In this document: piece by piece, positions 1 to 6,925 of the stretch
How the letters are laid out: every line of letters begins with the position of its first letter
How positions within the stretch are numbered: position 1 is the stretch's first letter
Assembly: GCA_937959315.1 (NCBI GenBank)
Contig: CALGRC010000125.1
Location: forward strand, 1-13,892
DNA: 13,892 nt
Source: an uncultured Clostridia bacterium
Lineage (GTDB): Bacteria > Bacillota > Clostridia > UMGS1810
Direction: 5' to 3'
The notes under the pieces: model-generated
Told to the model about the DNA's origin: nothing
Database searches by the model: none
The model's input: the letters and a program-made list of their open reading frames with translations, nothing else
Program-made: the position numbers and the translations under genes

Positions 1-95
1 ATCTCCACCATGCCGCTTTCGGTAATCAGGCCCACGTCACGGTTCATGACCTCTTTCATTTGGTGAGCGATTTGCTGAAAGATACGCATATTCAC
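1..95 (-). CDS. N-terminal fragment of a possible CdaR/PucR-type sensory regulator
   Basis: Only the first 31 codons lie in the window; the gene continues past the left edge. The chosen start is GTG at 93-95, because the minus strand has GGGGTG six bases upstream. An in-frame ATG at 87-89 is an alternative but sits further from that site. The peptide has an amphipathic helix (IFQQIAHQMKEVM), then a short hydrophobic strand and turn (DVGLITESGMV). This resembles the start of the sugar-diacid-recognition domain in CdaR/PucR-like transcription factors, where a helix precedes an 'xVNxMDExGxII' strand. That match is from memory and rests on about 30 residues, so function is a guess. The open frame and ribosome binding site are visible directly. 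Confidence 0.45.
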   Translation of the reverse strand, partial: MNMRIFQQIAHQMKEVMNRDVGLITESGMVE

Positions 96-127
96 AAAAA
101 TCACCCCATTTTAAGTTATATACTATT

Positions 128-156
128 ATGATACTATTTTATCCGGCATTTTGCAA
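128..156 (-). promoter_or_regulatory. Possible sigma-A promoter for the leftmost minus-strand gene
   Basis: Read on the minus strand, TTGCAA (151-156) and TATCAT (128-133) are separated by 17 bp. They lie about 35 bp upstream of the GTG start at 95. Both hexamers are imperfect, and the region is AT-rich, so chance matches are possible. Confidence 0.35.
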
Positions 157-235
157 GGAAAATCTGTGTGAAATTATGAAAAAATCCAACAAGCTGCAAC
201 AAAAAACACAATTTTTCCACAATTTGCATTTCATA

Positions 236-265
236 TTGCAAATAATACGGCTCATATGGTATAAT
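236..265 (+). promoter_or_regulatory. Sigma-A promoter for the structured RNA and the downstream gene pair
   Basis: A perfect -10 hexamer TATAAT (260-265) follows a -35-like TTGCAA (236-241) with 18 bp spacing. The predicted transcription start, around 270-272, falls exactly at the 5' edge of the long inverted repeat starting at 270. That agreement supports this promoter driving the structured RNA. No other convincing promoter is visible before the start codon at 497. Confidence 0.7.
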
Positions 266-269
266 ATCC

Positions 270-430
270 CTGCGACACAAGTGCATATTGGTAAATCGTG
301 AGGATGTATTTTTAAACATTGGTAAAAATACATGCTCTATTTCGCATTCCTTGCGGTTTGCCGAAACTTGTGTCGCAGCAATAGGAGCTATGTATTTTTC
401 GGTGCGTAGCTTCTGCTGCGCACTTTTTTT
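270..430 (+). ncRNA. Structured RNA, unknown family: free small RNA or attenuator leader
   Basis: About 160 nt lie between a promoter and an intrinsic terminator. The first 13 bases of the predicted transcript (270-282, CTGCGACACAAGT) are perfectly complementary to 366-378. Inside that stem, 304-313 (ATGTATTTTT) pairs perfectly with 324-333 around a 10-base loop, and CGCA/TGCG (343-346 and 352-355) can form a small hairpin. The same 3' arm extended (324-341) can instead pair with 380-399, giving about 18 pairs with two single-base bulges; this would cross the outer stem. ATGTATTTTT is repeated at 390-399, and ATTGGTAAA occurs at 287-295 and 318-326. The architecture fits either an independent small RNA or a leader controlling the gene at 497. 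I do not recognise it as any riboswitch, T-box or 6S consensus. The open frame across it (288-479) lacks a ribosome binding site and is not taken as a gene. Confidence 0.6.
402..430 (+). terminator. Intrinsic terminator at the end of the structured RNA
   Basis: GTGCGTAG (402-409) pairs with CTGCGCAC (416-423) as eight base pairs, including one G-U wobble, around the loop CTTCTG. Seven T residues follow at 424-430. It lies 66 nt before the next start codon, so the downstream genes need readthrough or an unseen promoter. Confidence 0.8.
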
Positions 431-496
431 ATGGCAAGGAGGGGATATCGGATCTTCATTGCAGCCCGCCACATTATGAAAAAAGGAGGATATTGT

Positions 497-1099
497 ATGA
501 GCAAACGAAAAAAACTTATAATTGGAATTGGAAGTATCCTAATCGTTGCCATCATCGTTGTCATTATCTATTGTGTTGTCAGTGCCAAACAATACAACAG
601 TCTGGTAGCGGAACTACAGCATACCCAGGAAAACTATGATACACTATATAGCGCAACCGAAGACTGTCGATACTGCGCCGATGAAGTACAGGCAACAGAA
701 CAATTTTTAGCTGCCGCTGAAAACCCAGATTACTGCAGCCTGTATGAACGGGACGGCAGGGCCTACTATCAAGACGACAGCCAAGCTATCACCATCTATC
801 TTATCAACGACCCGGCAGACCCCGTAACAGCAAAGACGGCAGACGGCACCATACTAGAAAGCTACACGCTGCAGATGCCATATCAGTCATTTGCCAAATA
901 CGGCAGCTCCATACCAACATATACCAATACCAGCGGTACATCTGTTCCCCGCTATCTTCCCCGCTGGCGCATTTACAATACAGAACACCAGGTGATAGCC
1001 GCAGGGGATGGTACGATATACAACCCAGAAATCCAAACAGACCAGCCATTGCAGCCGGGACAATATTTTATCCAGTTCATTGACCATATTTACAAATAA
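497..1099 (+). CDS. Predicted membrane-anchored extracytoplasmic protein, unknown function
   Basis: The protein has 200 residues. The start is ATG at 497 because AAGGAGG lies just upstream; the frame is open back to 431, but those codons overlap the RNA terminator and lack a binding site. Residues 3-6 (KRKK) precede one hydrophobic helix at about 7-28, predicting an N-terminal anchor with the rest outside the cell. A short possibly coiled segment (30-55) follows, then a region with three cysteines (C57, C60, C80) that could form a disulfide or bind metal. The remainder looks beta-rich. Its end, GTIYNPEIQ then a GQYFIQFID strand, resembles the end of the next protein (GTAYSPGIA, then GSYTLQLLD), so both probably share a C-terminal beta-sandwich. 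The genes are 32 bp apart and probably co-transcribed. I do not recognise a named family. Confidence 0.8.
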   Translation: MSKRKKLIIGIGSILIVAIIVVIIYCVVSAKQYNSLVAELQHTQENYDTLYSATEDCRYCADEVQATEQFLAAAENPDYCSLYERDGRAYYQDDSQAITIYLINDPADPVTAKTADGTILESYTLQMPYQSFAKYGSSIPTYTNTSGTSVPRYLPRWRIYNTEHQVIAAGDGTIYNPEIQTDQPLQPGQYFIQFIDHIYK

Positions 1100-1131
1100 A
1101 AATGGTATTCCCTACACAAGGAGGAATCATA

Positions 1132-1839
1132 ATGTATAAATTTGCAATCCCTGCCGCCTGCCTGCTGCTGGCCACACTGCTGACAGCATGCGGCGGCGAC
1201 TACCAGGCCAAAAAAAAGGAATTGGAAGAACTGCAAGAAAAATACAACGCACTTGCCACGCAGGCTGAAAACTGGCAGGCGCTTTCAGAAACAGAACGAG
1301 CAGAAAAAACACAAGCCGCACAGGCCGAACGGCTGGCGGCACAAACCGCATTGCAGCCAAGCTATGACCCCGCCGCCATCGACGCAAAGCGGGCAGCACA
1401 GGCAGCCGCAGAACAGGCCGCCCAGCAGCAAGCGCAAAAAAATGCCTACAAAAACCTAATCAGTGTTAACGGCAGTCCCATTGACGGCGGTATGAGCATT
1501 ACGCTGGAAAATGACCTGCCAATGTCTGTTGACAATTACGATTATGGGGAAACACGCAAACGCACCTGCGAAATTACCGGCATTTCCGCAACCCAGAACG
1601 ACTATTCCATCACCATCACACTTTCTGGGACCAAAACCTATGACCACCAAGGAGAAAATTACAGCAGCAGCTGTAACATCGGATGGAAGCTGTACCACGG
1701 GGAATCAGCGGTGGCCGATTCCGGAACCGCCTATTCCCCTGGTATAGCCGTAGGGGAAACCTTCAAAGCGGAAATCACCTTATACAAAGATGATCTCTCC
1801 GGCGGTTCCTATACCCTCCAGCTGCTAGATACAGACTAA
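1132..1839 (+). CDS. Predicted lipoprotein with Ala/Gln-rich coiled coil and beta-sandwich-like tail
   Basis: The protein has 235 residues. ATG at 1132 is preferred because AAGGAGG sits seven bases upstream and a normal signal peptide follows; an in-frame ATG at 1102 would add ten residues with no binding site. The signal peptide ends in the lipobox LLTAC, with C20 as the expected lipidated residue. Residues about 24-105 are rich in Ala, Gln, Glu and Lys and look like a long coiled coil or flexible stalk. Residues about 110-235 alternate polar and hydrophobic strands and end in GSYTLQLLDTD, like the tail of the preceding protein. This predicts a surface lipoprotein carrying a small beta domain on a helical stalk. 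Both genes of the pair have a more A-rich codon choice than the housekeeping genes to the right. The function is unknown. Confidence 0.85.
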   Translation: MYKFAIPAACLLLATLLTACGGDYQAKKKELEELQEKYNALATQAENWQALSETERAEKTQAAQAERLAAQTALQPSYDPAAIDAKRAAQAAAEQAAQQQAQKNAYKNLISVNGSPIDGGMSITLENDLPMSVDNYDYGETRKRTCEITGISATQNDYSITITLSGTKTYDHQGENYSSSCNIGWKLYHGESAVADSGTAYSPGIAVGETFKAEITLYKDDLSGGSYTLQLLDTD

Positions 1840-1846
1840 AGCCATG

Positions 1847-1880
1847 AAAAAAACACATACCAGCTGGTATGTGTTTTTTT
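1847..1880. terminator. Perfect palindromic bidirectional intrinsic terminator
   Basis: A perfect 34-bp palindrome has seven A at 1847-1853, the core ACATACCAG/CTGGTATGT, and seven T at 1874-1880. It gives a stem with a T-run on either strand. It starts 7 bp after the lipoprotein stop codon and lies 2 bp beyond the stop of the convergent SPFH gene (1883), so it can serve both transcription units. Confidence 0.9.
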
Positions 1881-1882
1881 CA

Positions 1883-2776
1883 TTATTTTTCCTCGTCTGC
1901 AAACAGCTCTTTGAGCGACGTGGCAAGCCCAGCCAAGCCCTGTATTTCACTGGGGATGATGATTTTCGTAGCCTTGCCGTCGGCAACCTTTTCAAATGTC
2001 TCCAGGCTTTTCAACGCCACCACCGGCTCGCTGGGGTTGGCTTCGTTCAGCCGCTTGAGCCCTTCTGCAACAGCCGTCTGCACATCCAATATCGCCTGCG
2101 CTTCCCCCTCCGCCTCACGGATTTGCGCCTCTTTTTTGGCCTCGGCGCGCAAAATAGCCGCCTCTTTTTCGCCCTCTGCCACCAAAATGGCCGATTTTTT
2201 CTCGCCTTCGGCGCGCAAAATCAGCTCCCGGCGTTCCCGTTCCGCCTTCATCTGGCGTTCCATCGCGTCCTGTATCTCTGCCGGCGGCAGGATGTTTTTG
2301 AGCTCCACCCGGTTGACTTTGATGCCCCACGGGTCGGTCGCCTCGTCCAGGATGGCGCGCATTTTGGTGTTGACGGTATCCCGGCTGGTCAGCGTCTCGT
2401 CCAGCTCCAAATCGCCGATGATATTGCGCAGCGTAGTAGCCGTCAGGTTTTCAATGGCCGTCATTGGGTGATCCACCCCATATACATACAGCTTGGGGTC
2501 GGTGATCTGGAAATACACCACCGTATCAATCTGCATGGTTACATTATCTTTGGTGATAACCGGCTGCGGCGCAAAATCCACCACCTGTTCTTTGAGTGAC
2601 ACTGTTTTGTTAATCCGTTCAATAAACGGGATTTTGACATGCAGCCCGACATTCCAGATTGCCTGGAACGCCCCCAGCCGCTCCACCACCGCGGCATGCG
2701 CCTGCGGGATGATTTTGATGTTGGCAATAACGACGATGAGCAAAAAAATGACAATTCCCAGGATGATAAATGGCAT
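1883..2776 (-). CDS. SPFH/Band 7 (stomatin-like, QmcA-type) membrane protein
   Basis: The 297 residues match the SPFH (stomatin/prohibitin/flotillin/HflK-C) family in layout and sequence. A hydrophobic N-terminal helix (about 3-20) is followed by the SPFH core (PQAHAAVVERLGAF, then HVKIPFIERI, ITKDNVTMQIDTVVYFQI and DPWGIKVNRVELKNI). A charged coiled coil of repeated AEGEK-like units runs from about 170 to 230, and a short tail follows. Such proteins oligomerise on the membrane and act as scaffolds or regulators of membrane proteases. The start at 2776 has GGAGGGG six bases upstream, inside the end of nfeD, with a 3-bp intergenic gap. SPFH genes are typically paired with nfeD, as here. It is the last gene of the proBA operon and ends at the palindromic terminator. 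The exact substrate or partner cannot be inferred. Confidence 0.93.
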   Translation of the reverse strand: MPFIILGIVIFLLIVVIANIKIIPQAHAAVVERLGAFQAIWNVGLHVKIPFIERINKTVSLKEQVVDFAPQPVITKDNVTMQIDTVVYFQITDPKLYVYGVDHPMTAIENLTATTLRNIIGDLELDETLTSRDTVNTKMRAILDEATDPWGIKVNRVELKNILPPAEIQDAMERQMKAERERRELILRAEGEKKSAILVAEGEKEAAILRAEAKKEAQIREAEGEAQAILDVQTAVAEGLKRLNEANPSEPVVALKSLETFEKVADGKATKIIIPSEIQGLAGLATSLKELFADEEK

Positions 2777-2779
2777 GGC

Positions 2780-3226
2780 TTACCCCTCCTTTTTGTTTTC
2801 TGCCTCACGCACAAGGAGCTTGACCCCTTCTATGCGCACAACCTCCACCGCTTTGCCTGTATGGATATAGCCGCCGTCGGTGGACACCGCCGACCATACC
2901 TGGCCGCAGACCTTGACCTTACCGGCAAACTTCTCCGGCGAAATGTCCTCAGTCACAAACCCGCGCTTGCCAATCACCCGGTCGGCATTGGTCTTTTCCT
3001 CCCTCGGCCGGATGTGCTTTTTCACCAGCGGCCGGGTGACAAGCAGCAGCACCGCCGCCAGCAGCACAAACACCGCAAGCTGTACCAGGAAAGACGCGCC
3101 CAGCGCCGCTGCAACCAGCGCCCCTACCGCGCCAAATGCAAACCAAATGGTAACCAGGTTCCATGTGGCTGCTTCTGTAATACAAAATATTACAATGGCC
3201 ACCGTCCACAGGATATAATACCCCAT
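2780..3226 (-). CDS. NfeD-like membrane protein (short form)
   Basis: The protein has 148 residues. Two to three hydrophobic helices occupy about residues 3-67, followed by a basic linker and a soluble C-terminal region (about 80-145) with a typical NfeD OB-fold pattern (VIGKRGFVTEDISP, KVKVCGQVWSAVS, KAVEVVRIEGVKLLV). It lacks the N-terminal ClpP-like serine protease domain of long NfeD proteins. NfeD proteins are thought to bind their neighbouring SPFH partner and modulate membrane microdomains or quality control. The start at 3226 has GGAGGT seven bases upstream. It lies 3 bp after proA and 3 bp before the SPFH gene, so all three are almost certainly translated from one mRNA. Confidence 0.9.
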   Translation of the reverse strand: MGYYILWTVAIVIFCITEAATWNLVTIWFAFGAVGALVAAALGASFLVQLAVFVLLAAVLLLVTRPLVKKHIRPREEKTNADRVIGKRGFVTEDISPEKFAGKVKVCGQVWSAVSTDGGYIHTGKAVEVVRIEGVKLLVREAENKKEG

Positions 3227-3229
3227 ATA

Positions 3230-4474
3230 CTACCTCCGAATCTGCCCGCTGCCGCGGACGATATACTGATAGGTGGTCAGCTCCTTGAGCCCCATCGGCC
3301 CGCGTGCGTGCAATTTCTGCGTACTGATGCCGATTTCCGCACCCAGCCCAAACTCCTCGCCGTCAGTAAAGCGGGTGGAAGCGTTGACATACACCGCCGC
3401 CGCGTCCACGCCGTTTAAAAATTCTTCCGCCGCCGCATAGTCGTTTGTCACAATGCATTCGCTGTGGCCGGTGCCATAGCGGTTGATATGCGCAATGGCC
3501 TCCTGTACAGAGTCCACCATTTTGGCAGAAATCACCAGCCCCAAAAATTCAGTGCCGTAATCCTCCTCCGACGCCGGCACAGCCGACGGCAGCTTCGCCA
3601 GGCACCGCCCGCACGCCCGGATTTCCACCCCTGCGTCATGCAGCGCCTTGTCCAGACGCGCATACGCCTCTTGGGGCGCATCGGCGTGTATCAGCAGCGA
3701 TTCCGCCGCGTTGCACACCGACGGGCGCTGGGTTTTGGCGTTGATGACGATATTGACCGCCATGTCGGTATCACAGCATTTGTCCACATAAATGTGGCAG
3801 TTCCCCGTACCCGTTTCAATAACCGGCACAGTGGCGGTTTTCACCACCGTCTGGATGAGCCCCGCACCGCCGCGCGGGATGAGCACATCCACATAGCCGT
3901 TGAGCTTCATAAGCCCCGCCGCCGTTTCCCGGCTGGTATCTTCCATAAGCTGGATGGCCCCATCCGGCAGCCCGGCCTCTTTGGCCGCCGCGCACATGGC
4001 CGCGACAATGGCCTTGTTGGAGCCTATCGCCTCGCTGCCGCCCCGCAAAATGCAGGCGTTGCCCGCTTTTAAGCACAACGCCGCGGTATCGGCCGTCACA
4101 TTGGGGCGCGCCTCGTAAATGACGCCCACCACGCCCATCGGCACCCGCCGCTTGGAAATTTGCAGGCCGTTGGGGCGTGTGCCGCCGCCCATGAGTTCCC
4201 CTACCGGGTCGGGCAGCGCCGCCACCTGGCGCATGCCCGAAGCCATACCGGCAATCCGCGCCTGGGTCAGCCGCAGGCGGTCCAGCATATGCGGCGCCGT
4301 GCCTTTGGCCTCGGATGCAGCGACATCCTGCGCATTGGCGGCCAAAATACGGTCCGCTTCCCGCTCCAGTGCGTCTGCCATGGCCAGCAATATCTGATTT
4401 TTACAATCGGTCGGCAGCAGCGCCGTTTTGCGCGCCGCTTCCTTTGCAGTTTTCCCAATTTCTAAAAGCGTCAT
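3230..4474 (-). CDS. proA: Glutamate-5-semialdehyde dehydrogenase (gamma-glutamyl phosphate reductase)
   Basis: This enzyme carries out the second step of proline synthesis: NADPH-dependent reduction of gamma-glutamyl phosphate to glutamate 5-semialdehyde in the cytoplasm. The 414 residues match the usual family length. Visible signatures include VPMGVVGVIYEARPNVT (about 111-127), LCLKAGNACILRGGSEA (about 133-149), and the catalytic-cysteine motif QRPSVCNAAESLL with C254. The C-terminal part ends with the usual ALDH-like pattern (EFGLGAEIGISTQKLHARGP). The start ATG (4472-4474) overlaps the proB stop codon as ATGA, and GGGGGATG upstream provides the binding site, so translation is probably coupled to proB. 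No domain is missing. Confidence 0.98.
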   Translation of the reverse strand: MTLLEIGKTAKEAARKTALLPTDCKNQILLAMADALEREADRILAANAQDVAASEAKGTAPHMLDRLRLTQARIAGMASGMRQVAALPDPVGELMGGGTRPNGLQISKRRVPMGVVGVIYEARPNVTADTAALCLKAGNACILRGGSEAIGSNKAIVAAMCAAAKEAGLPDGAIQLMEDTSRETAAGLMKLNGYVDVLIPRGGAGLIQTVVKTATVPVIETGTGNCHIYVDKCCDTDMAVNIVINAKTQRPSVCNAAESLLIHADAPQEAYARLDKALHDAGVEIRACGRCLAKLPSAVPASEEDYGTEFLGLVISAKMVDSVQEAIAHINRYGTGHSECIVTNDYAAAEEFLNGVDAAAVYVNASTRFTDGEEFGLGAEIGISTQKLHARGPMGLKELTTYQYIVRGSGQIRR

Positions 4475-5289
4475 ACCACATCCCCCTTTTTTGGCCTGGT
4501 TTTACGGAACAGCGTCCCCACCTGTTTGCCGTCAAAAATATCATACAGCACCTCTGGGTTGCGCCCATTGGCGACCATCACATCCACACCGGCACGGTTG
4601 GCAAATTCCGCCGCCAGCACCTTGGTAATCATGCCACCGGTACCGCGCGAGGTACCCGCACCGCCCGCCAGCGCCCGGATGTCGCCGGTAACGCCGCACA
4701 CCTCGGGTATGATTTTGGCGTCGGGGTGTTTGTGCGGGTCGCAGTCGTAAAGCCCGTCGATATCCGACAAAAAGATGAGCAAATCCGCCCCGATGAGCTC
4801 CGCCACCATGGCGGCCAGCGTGTCGTTTTCACCAAAACCCAGCCGTTCAATCTGCTCGGTGGATATGGTGTCGTTTTCGTTTACTATGGGTAGCGCACCC
4901 CATTCGAGCAGCGTTTCAAAGGTATTGCGCGCATTTTTGTTAAGCGTCGGGTCGTCCAGCACCGTGCGGGTCAGCAGAATCTGCGCCACCGTATGGCTGT
5001 ATTGCTCAAACAGGCTGGCGTAAAAATTCATCAGTTCGCACTGGCCAATGGCCGCCAGCGCCTGCCGTTCCCGCGTACAGGTGGGCCGCTCGGCCTTGCC
5101 TGCCTTGCCCATGCCGACGCCCACCGCGCCGGACGACACCAGCACAAGCTCCCGCCCCTGGTTTTTAAGGTCAGACAGCACCCGCGTAAGCGCCTCTATC
5201 CGCCGGATATTGAGCCGGCCGCCCTCATAGGTCAGCGTAGAAGTGCCAACCTTTACAATGATACGTTTTGCCTGCATAATCTGTTCCAT
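4471..5289 (-). CDS. proB: Glutamate 5-kinase, form without the PUA domain
   Basis: This kinase phosphorylates L-glutamate on its gamma-carboxyl with ATP, the first and usually proline-inhibited step of proline synthesis. The 272 residues form a complete amino acid kinase domain: IIVKVGTSTL near 10-19, VLVSSGAVGVGMG near 49-61, the glutamate-binding VNENDT (136-141), LIFLSDIDGLYDCDP and GTGGMITKV. The PUA domain of about 100 residues found at the C terminus of the E. coli enzyme is absent; the protein stops soon after LFRKTRP. PUA-less ProB proteins are common in other bacteria, so this is not a truncation. The start at 5289 has AAAGGATG upstream at slightly long spacing; the in-frame ATG at 5277 has no better site. 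Confidence 0.97.
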   Translation of the reverse strand: MEQIMQAKRIIVKVGTSTLTYEGGRLNIRRIEALTRVLSDLKNQGRELVLVSSGAVGVGMGKAGKAERPTCTRERQALAAIGQCELMNFYASLFEQYSHTVAQILLTRTVLDDPTLNKNARNTFETLLEWGALPIVNENDTISTEQIERLGFGENDTLAAMVAELIGADLLIFLSDIDGLYDCDPHKHPDAKIIPEVCGVTGDIRALAGGAGTSRGTGGMITKVLAAEFANRAGVDVMVANGRNPEVLYDIFDGKQVGTLFRKTRPKKGDVV

Positions 5290-5310
5290 GATTTCCCGTC
5301 ATCCTTTGGT

Positions 5311-5339
5311 TTGATAAACATTTGGCAAGCCGCCAGCAA
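5311..5339 (-). promoter_or_regulatory. Weak candidate promoter for the proB-proA-nfeD-SPFH operon
   Basis: On the minus strand, TTGCTG (5334-5339) and TATCAA (5311-5316) are 17 bp apart and end about 21 bp before the proB start. A promoter is expected here because an intrinsic terminator for the preceding genes lies just upstream. The hexamers are weak, so the exact position is uncertain. Confidence 0.3.
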
Positions 5340-5340
5340 A

Positions 5341-5377
5341 TATAAAACGGCCTTCACCGTTTCAAACGGGTGAAGGC
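5341..5377 (-). terminator. Intrinsic terminator after the rsmD-coaD-coiled-coil operon
   Basis: GCCTTCACC and GGTGAAGGC (5369-5377 and 5350-5358) form a perfect nine-pair stem with a ten-base loop. On the minus strand it is followed by CGTTTTATA, a modest T-run. The hairpin begins one base after the stop codon of the gene at 5379-5852 and separates it from proB. Confidence 0.75.
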
Positions 5378-5378
5378 A

Positions 5379-5852
5379 TTATTTCCGGAGCTCGGCCCGG
5401 CTGTTCTCAAGTGTCTCCGACAGCTTCCCAACTTCCCCGCGGAAAGCCTCGTTCAAGCCCTTTAAATCGGCCTGCGCCTTTTGCAGGATGTCGTCGGCAA
5501 ACTGCAGCGTACCCAGCCGGATTTCCCGGCTGTTGGCCTGCGCCTTGGCAATGATTTCATTGGCTCTGGCCGTAGCCTGCTTGGTGATTTCGTGTTCATC
5601 AATGAGCGATACAATCTTTTCTTCCGCCCCCTTGATGATCTGATCCGCCTGCTTTTGCGCGTCCGCCAAAATACGCTCCCGGTCGGCCGCAACAGACTTA
5701 GCCAGCCGCAGCTCTTCGGGAAGCTGCAGGCTGATATCCCCGATGATTTCCAAAACTTCCTCTTTGTTGATGAACGATTTTTTGATAATGGGCAGCTCAA
5801 AGCCCTTGTCAACCATATCTTCCAGCTCACCCAAAAGCTCTATGATATCCAT
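5379..5852 (-). CDS. Coiled-coil protein of the family found beside coaD, DivIVA/ATPase-subunit-like
   Basis: The protein has 157 residues, with no signal peptide or membrane helix. After an N-terminal segment (about 1-45, DIIELLGELEDMVDKG...) it is almost entirely helical and charged, with heptad-like stretches from about 50 to 157 (ADRERILADAQKQADQII, then AEEKI...). Similar Clostridia proteins next to coaD are often annotated 'ATPase' because their coiled coils resemble V-type ATPase stalk subunits; no ATP-binding motif is visible here. A DivIVA-like scaffold is an alternative reading. The start at 5852 has GGAGGT eight bases upstream and lies 6 bp after coaD, so they are one operon. The cellular role is not established and I do not assign one. 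Confidence 0.85.
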   Translation of the reverse strand: MDIIELLGELEDMVDKGFELPIIKKSFINKEEVLEIIGDISLQLPEELRLAKSVAADRERILADAQKQADQIIKGAEEKIVSLIDEHEITKQATARANEIIAKAQANSREIRLGTLQFADDILQKAQADLKGLNEAFRGEVGKLSETLENSRAELRK

Positions 5853-5858
5853 AGCCGA

Positions 5859-6350
5859 TTACCTCCGTTCCTGCTGCAGCGCCCGCTGCGTAATGGGGTC
5901 GACCAGCGCGTCGGGAACCAGCCCAGCCAGGTTGCCGCCGTACTGTGCCACCTCTTTTACAATGCTCGAACTCAAATATTGATAGCGGGCGCTGGTCATC
6001 ATAAACAGCGTTTCCACTTCCCGCTTTAATTTATGGTTCATCAGCGCCATCTGGAATTCATATTCAAAATCAGACACCGCGCGCAGCCCTTTGATGATTA
6101 CATTGGCGCCCACCTGCTCCATATAGTCCACCAAAAGCCCTGAAAAGGCGTCTGCTTCCACATTGGCGTATTCCTCTGTCACCTGCCGGATCATGTCTAT
6201 CCGCTCCTGGATGGTGAACATCGGATGCTTGGCGCTGTTGGTCAGCACCGCAACATACACTTTGTCAAAAATCCGGCTGGCCCGCTTAATCACATCCAGA
6301 TGCCCATTGGTAACCGGGTCAAAACTGCCCGGATAGACCGCGATATTCAT
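5859..6350 (-). CDS. coaD: Phosphopantetheine adenylyltransferase
   Basis: CoaD transfers AMP from ATP to 4'-phosphopantetheine, giving dephospho-CoA, the penultimate step of coenzyme A synthesis in the cytoplasm. The 163 residues match the usual length. The nucleotidyltransferase signature GSFDPVTNGH is at 8-17, with the catalytic-site histidine H17. IIKGLRAVSDFEYE (85-98) and YLSSSIVKEVA (125-135) complete the active site. The start at 6350 is one base after the rsmD stop codon, and GGAGGG inside the end of rsmD is the binding site. The rsmD-coaD pairing is common in Firmicutes and other bacteria. The protein appears intact. Confidence 0.98.
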   Translation of the reverse strand: MNIAVYPGSFDPVTNGHLDVIKRASRIFDKVYVAVLTNSAKHPMFTIQERIDMIRQVTEEYANVEADAFSGLLVDYMEQVGANVIIKGLRAVSDFEYEFQMALMNHKLKREVETLFMMTSARYQYLSSSIVKEVAQYGGNLAGLVPDALVDPITQRALQQERR

Positions 6351-6351
6351 G

Positions 6352-6888
6352 TTAAGCCCTCCAAAAGGTGATGGCAGTTGCGCCGTATTGCTTTTGCTTC
6401 CAAAGCGTCAGCCCTTGGGCAGCCGGCAGCTTATCCTTTGAACTTTCCGCCACTGCCAGCGCACCGACGCCCAGCAGCCCATGCTTATGTAAGCAATCCA
6501 AAATATCCGATCCATCCCACAATTTGTAGGGTGGGTCAAGAAAGGCCACATCAAACGGCGGCCCGTCATAGCGCACGGCAAACGCCCGCCAGTCGCTGCG
6601 GATAAACGCAGCGCTTTCCAAAAACCGCGCTTTCCCCGCATTTTTCCGCACCACCGCCATGGCTGCCGCGCTGCCGTCTACAAAGGTACACGCTGCCGCG
6701 CCCCGCGAAAGCGCCTCCAGCCCCAATGCGCCGCTGCCTGCAAACAAATCCAGCACCCGTGCGCCCGGGAGCTCCGGCGCGATGGATGAAAACACTGCCT
6801 CTTTTACCCGGCCGAGAGTCGGGCGGGTGGCAAGGCCATCCAGGCTGTCCAGCCGCAGTCCGCGGCGTGTTCCCGCGATAATCCGCAA
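6352..6888 (-). CDS. rsmD: 16S rRNA (guanine(966)-N(2))-methyltransferase
   Basis: RsmD uses S-adenosylmethionine to methylate N2 of G966 (E. coli numbering) in 16S rRNA of the assembling small subunit. The 178 residues show the family pattern: MRIIAGTRRGLRL at the N terminus, RPTLGRVKEAVFSSI (22-36), the SAM-binding motif VLDLFAGSGALGLEALSRG (45-63), and the catalytic DPPY (118-121). The start is TTG (6886-6888): it gives the conserved RIIAG beginning and has GGGAGAG nine bases upstream. It is first in the rsmD-coaD-coiled-coil operon, downstream of a consensus promoter at 6926-6954. Confidence 0.96.
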   Translation of the reverse strand: MRIIAGTRRGLRLDSLDGLATRPTLGRVKEAVFSSIAPELPGARVLDLFAGSGALGLEALSRGAAACTFVDGSAAAMAVVRKNAGKARFLESAAFIRSDWRAFAVRYDGPPFDVAFLDPPYKLWDGSDILDCLHKHGLLGVGALAVAESSKDKLPAAQGLTLWKQKQYGATAITFWRA

Positions 6889-6925
6889 TGGCTACAACTC
6901 TCCCATATTATAACGATACGATTGT

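Noticed and set aside
270..430. 6S RNA or a known riboswitch identity for the structured RNA
   Set aside because: The terminal stem is reminiscent of 6S RNA, but the 3' extension beyond the stem and the inner hairpins do not fit, and I saw no T-box, SAM, cobalamin, glycine or purine core.
288..479. 63-codon plus-strand frame across the structured RNA
   Set aside because: It has no ribosome binding site, crosses all predicted stems and the terminator, and shows no protein-like pattern.
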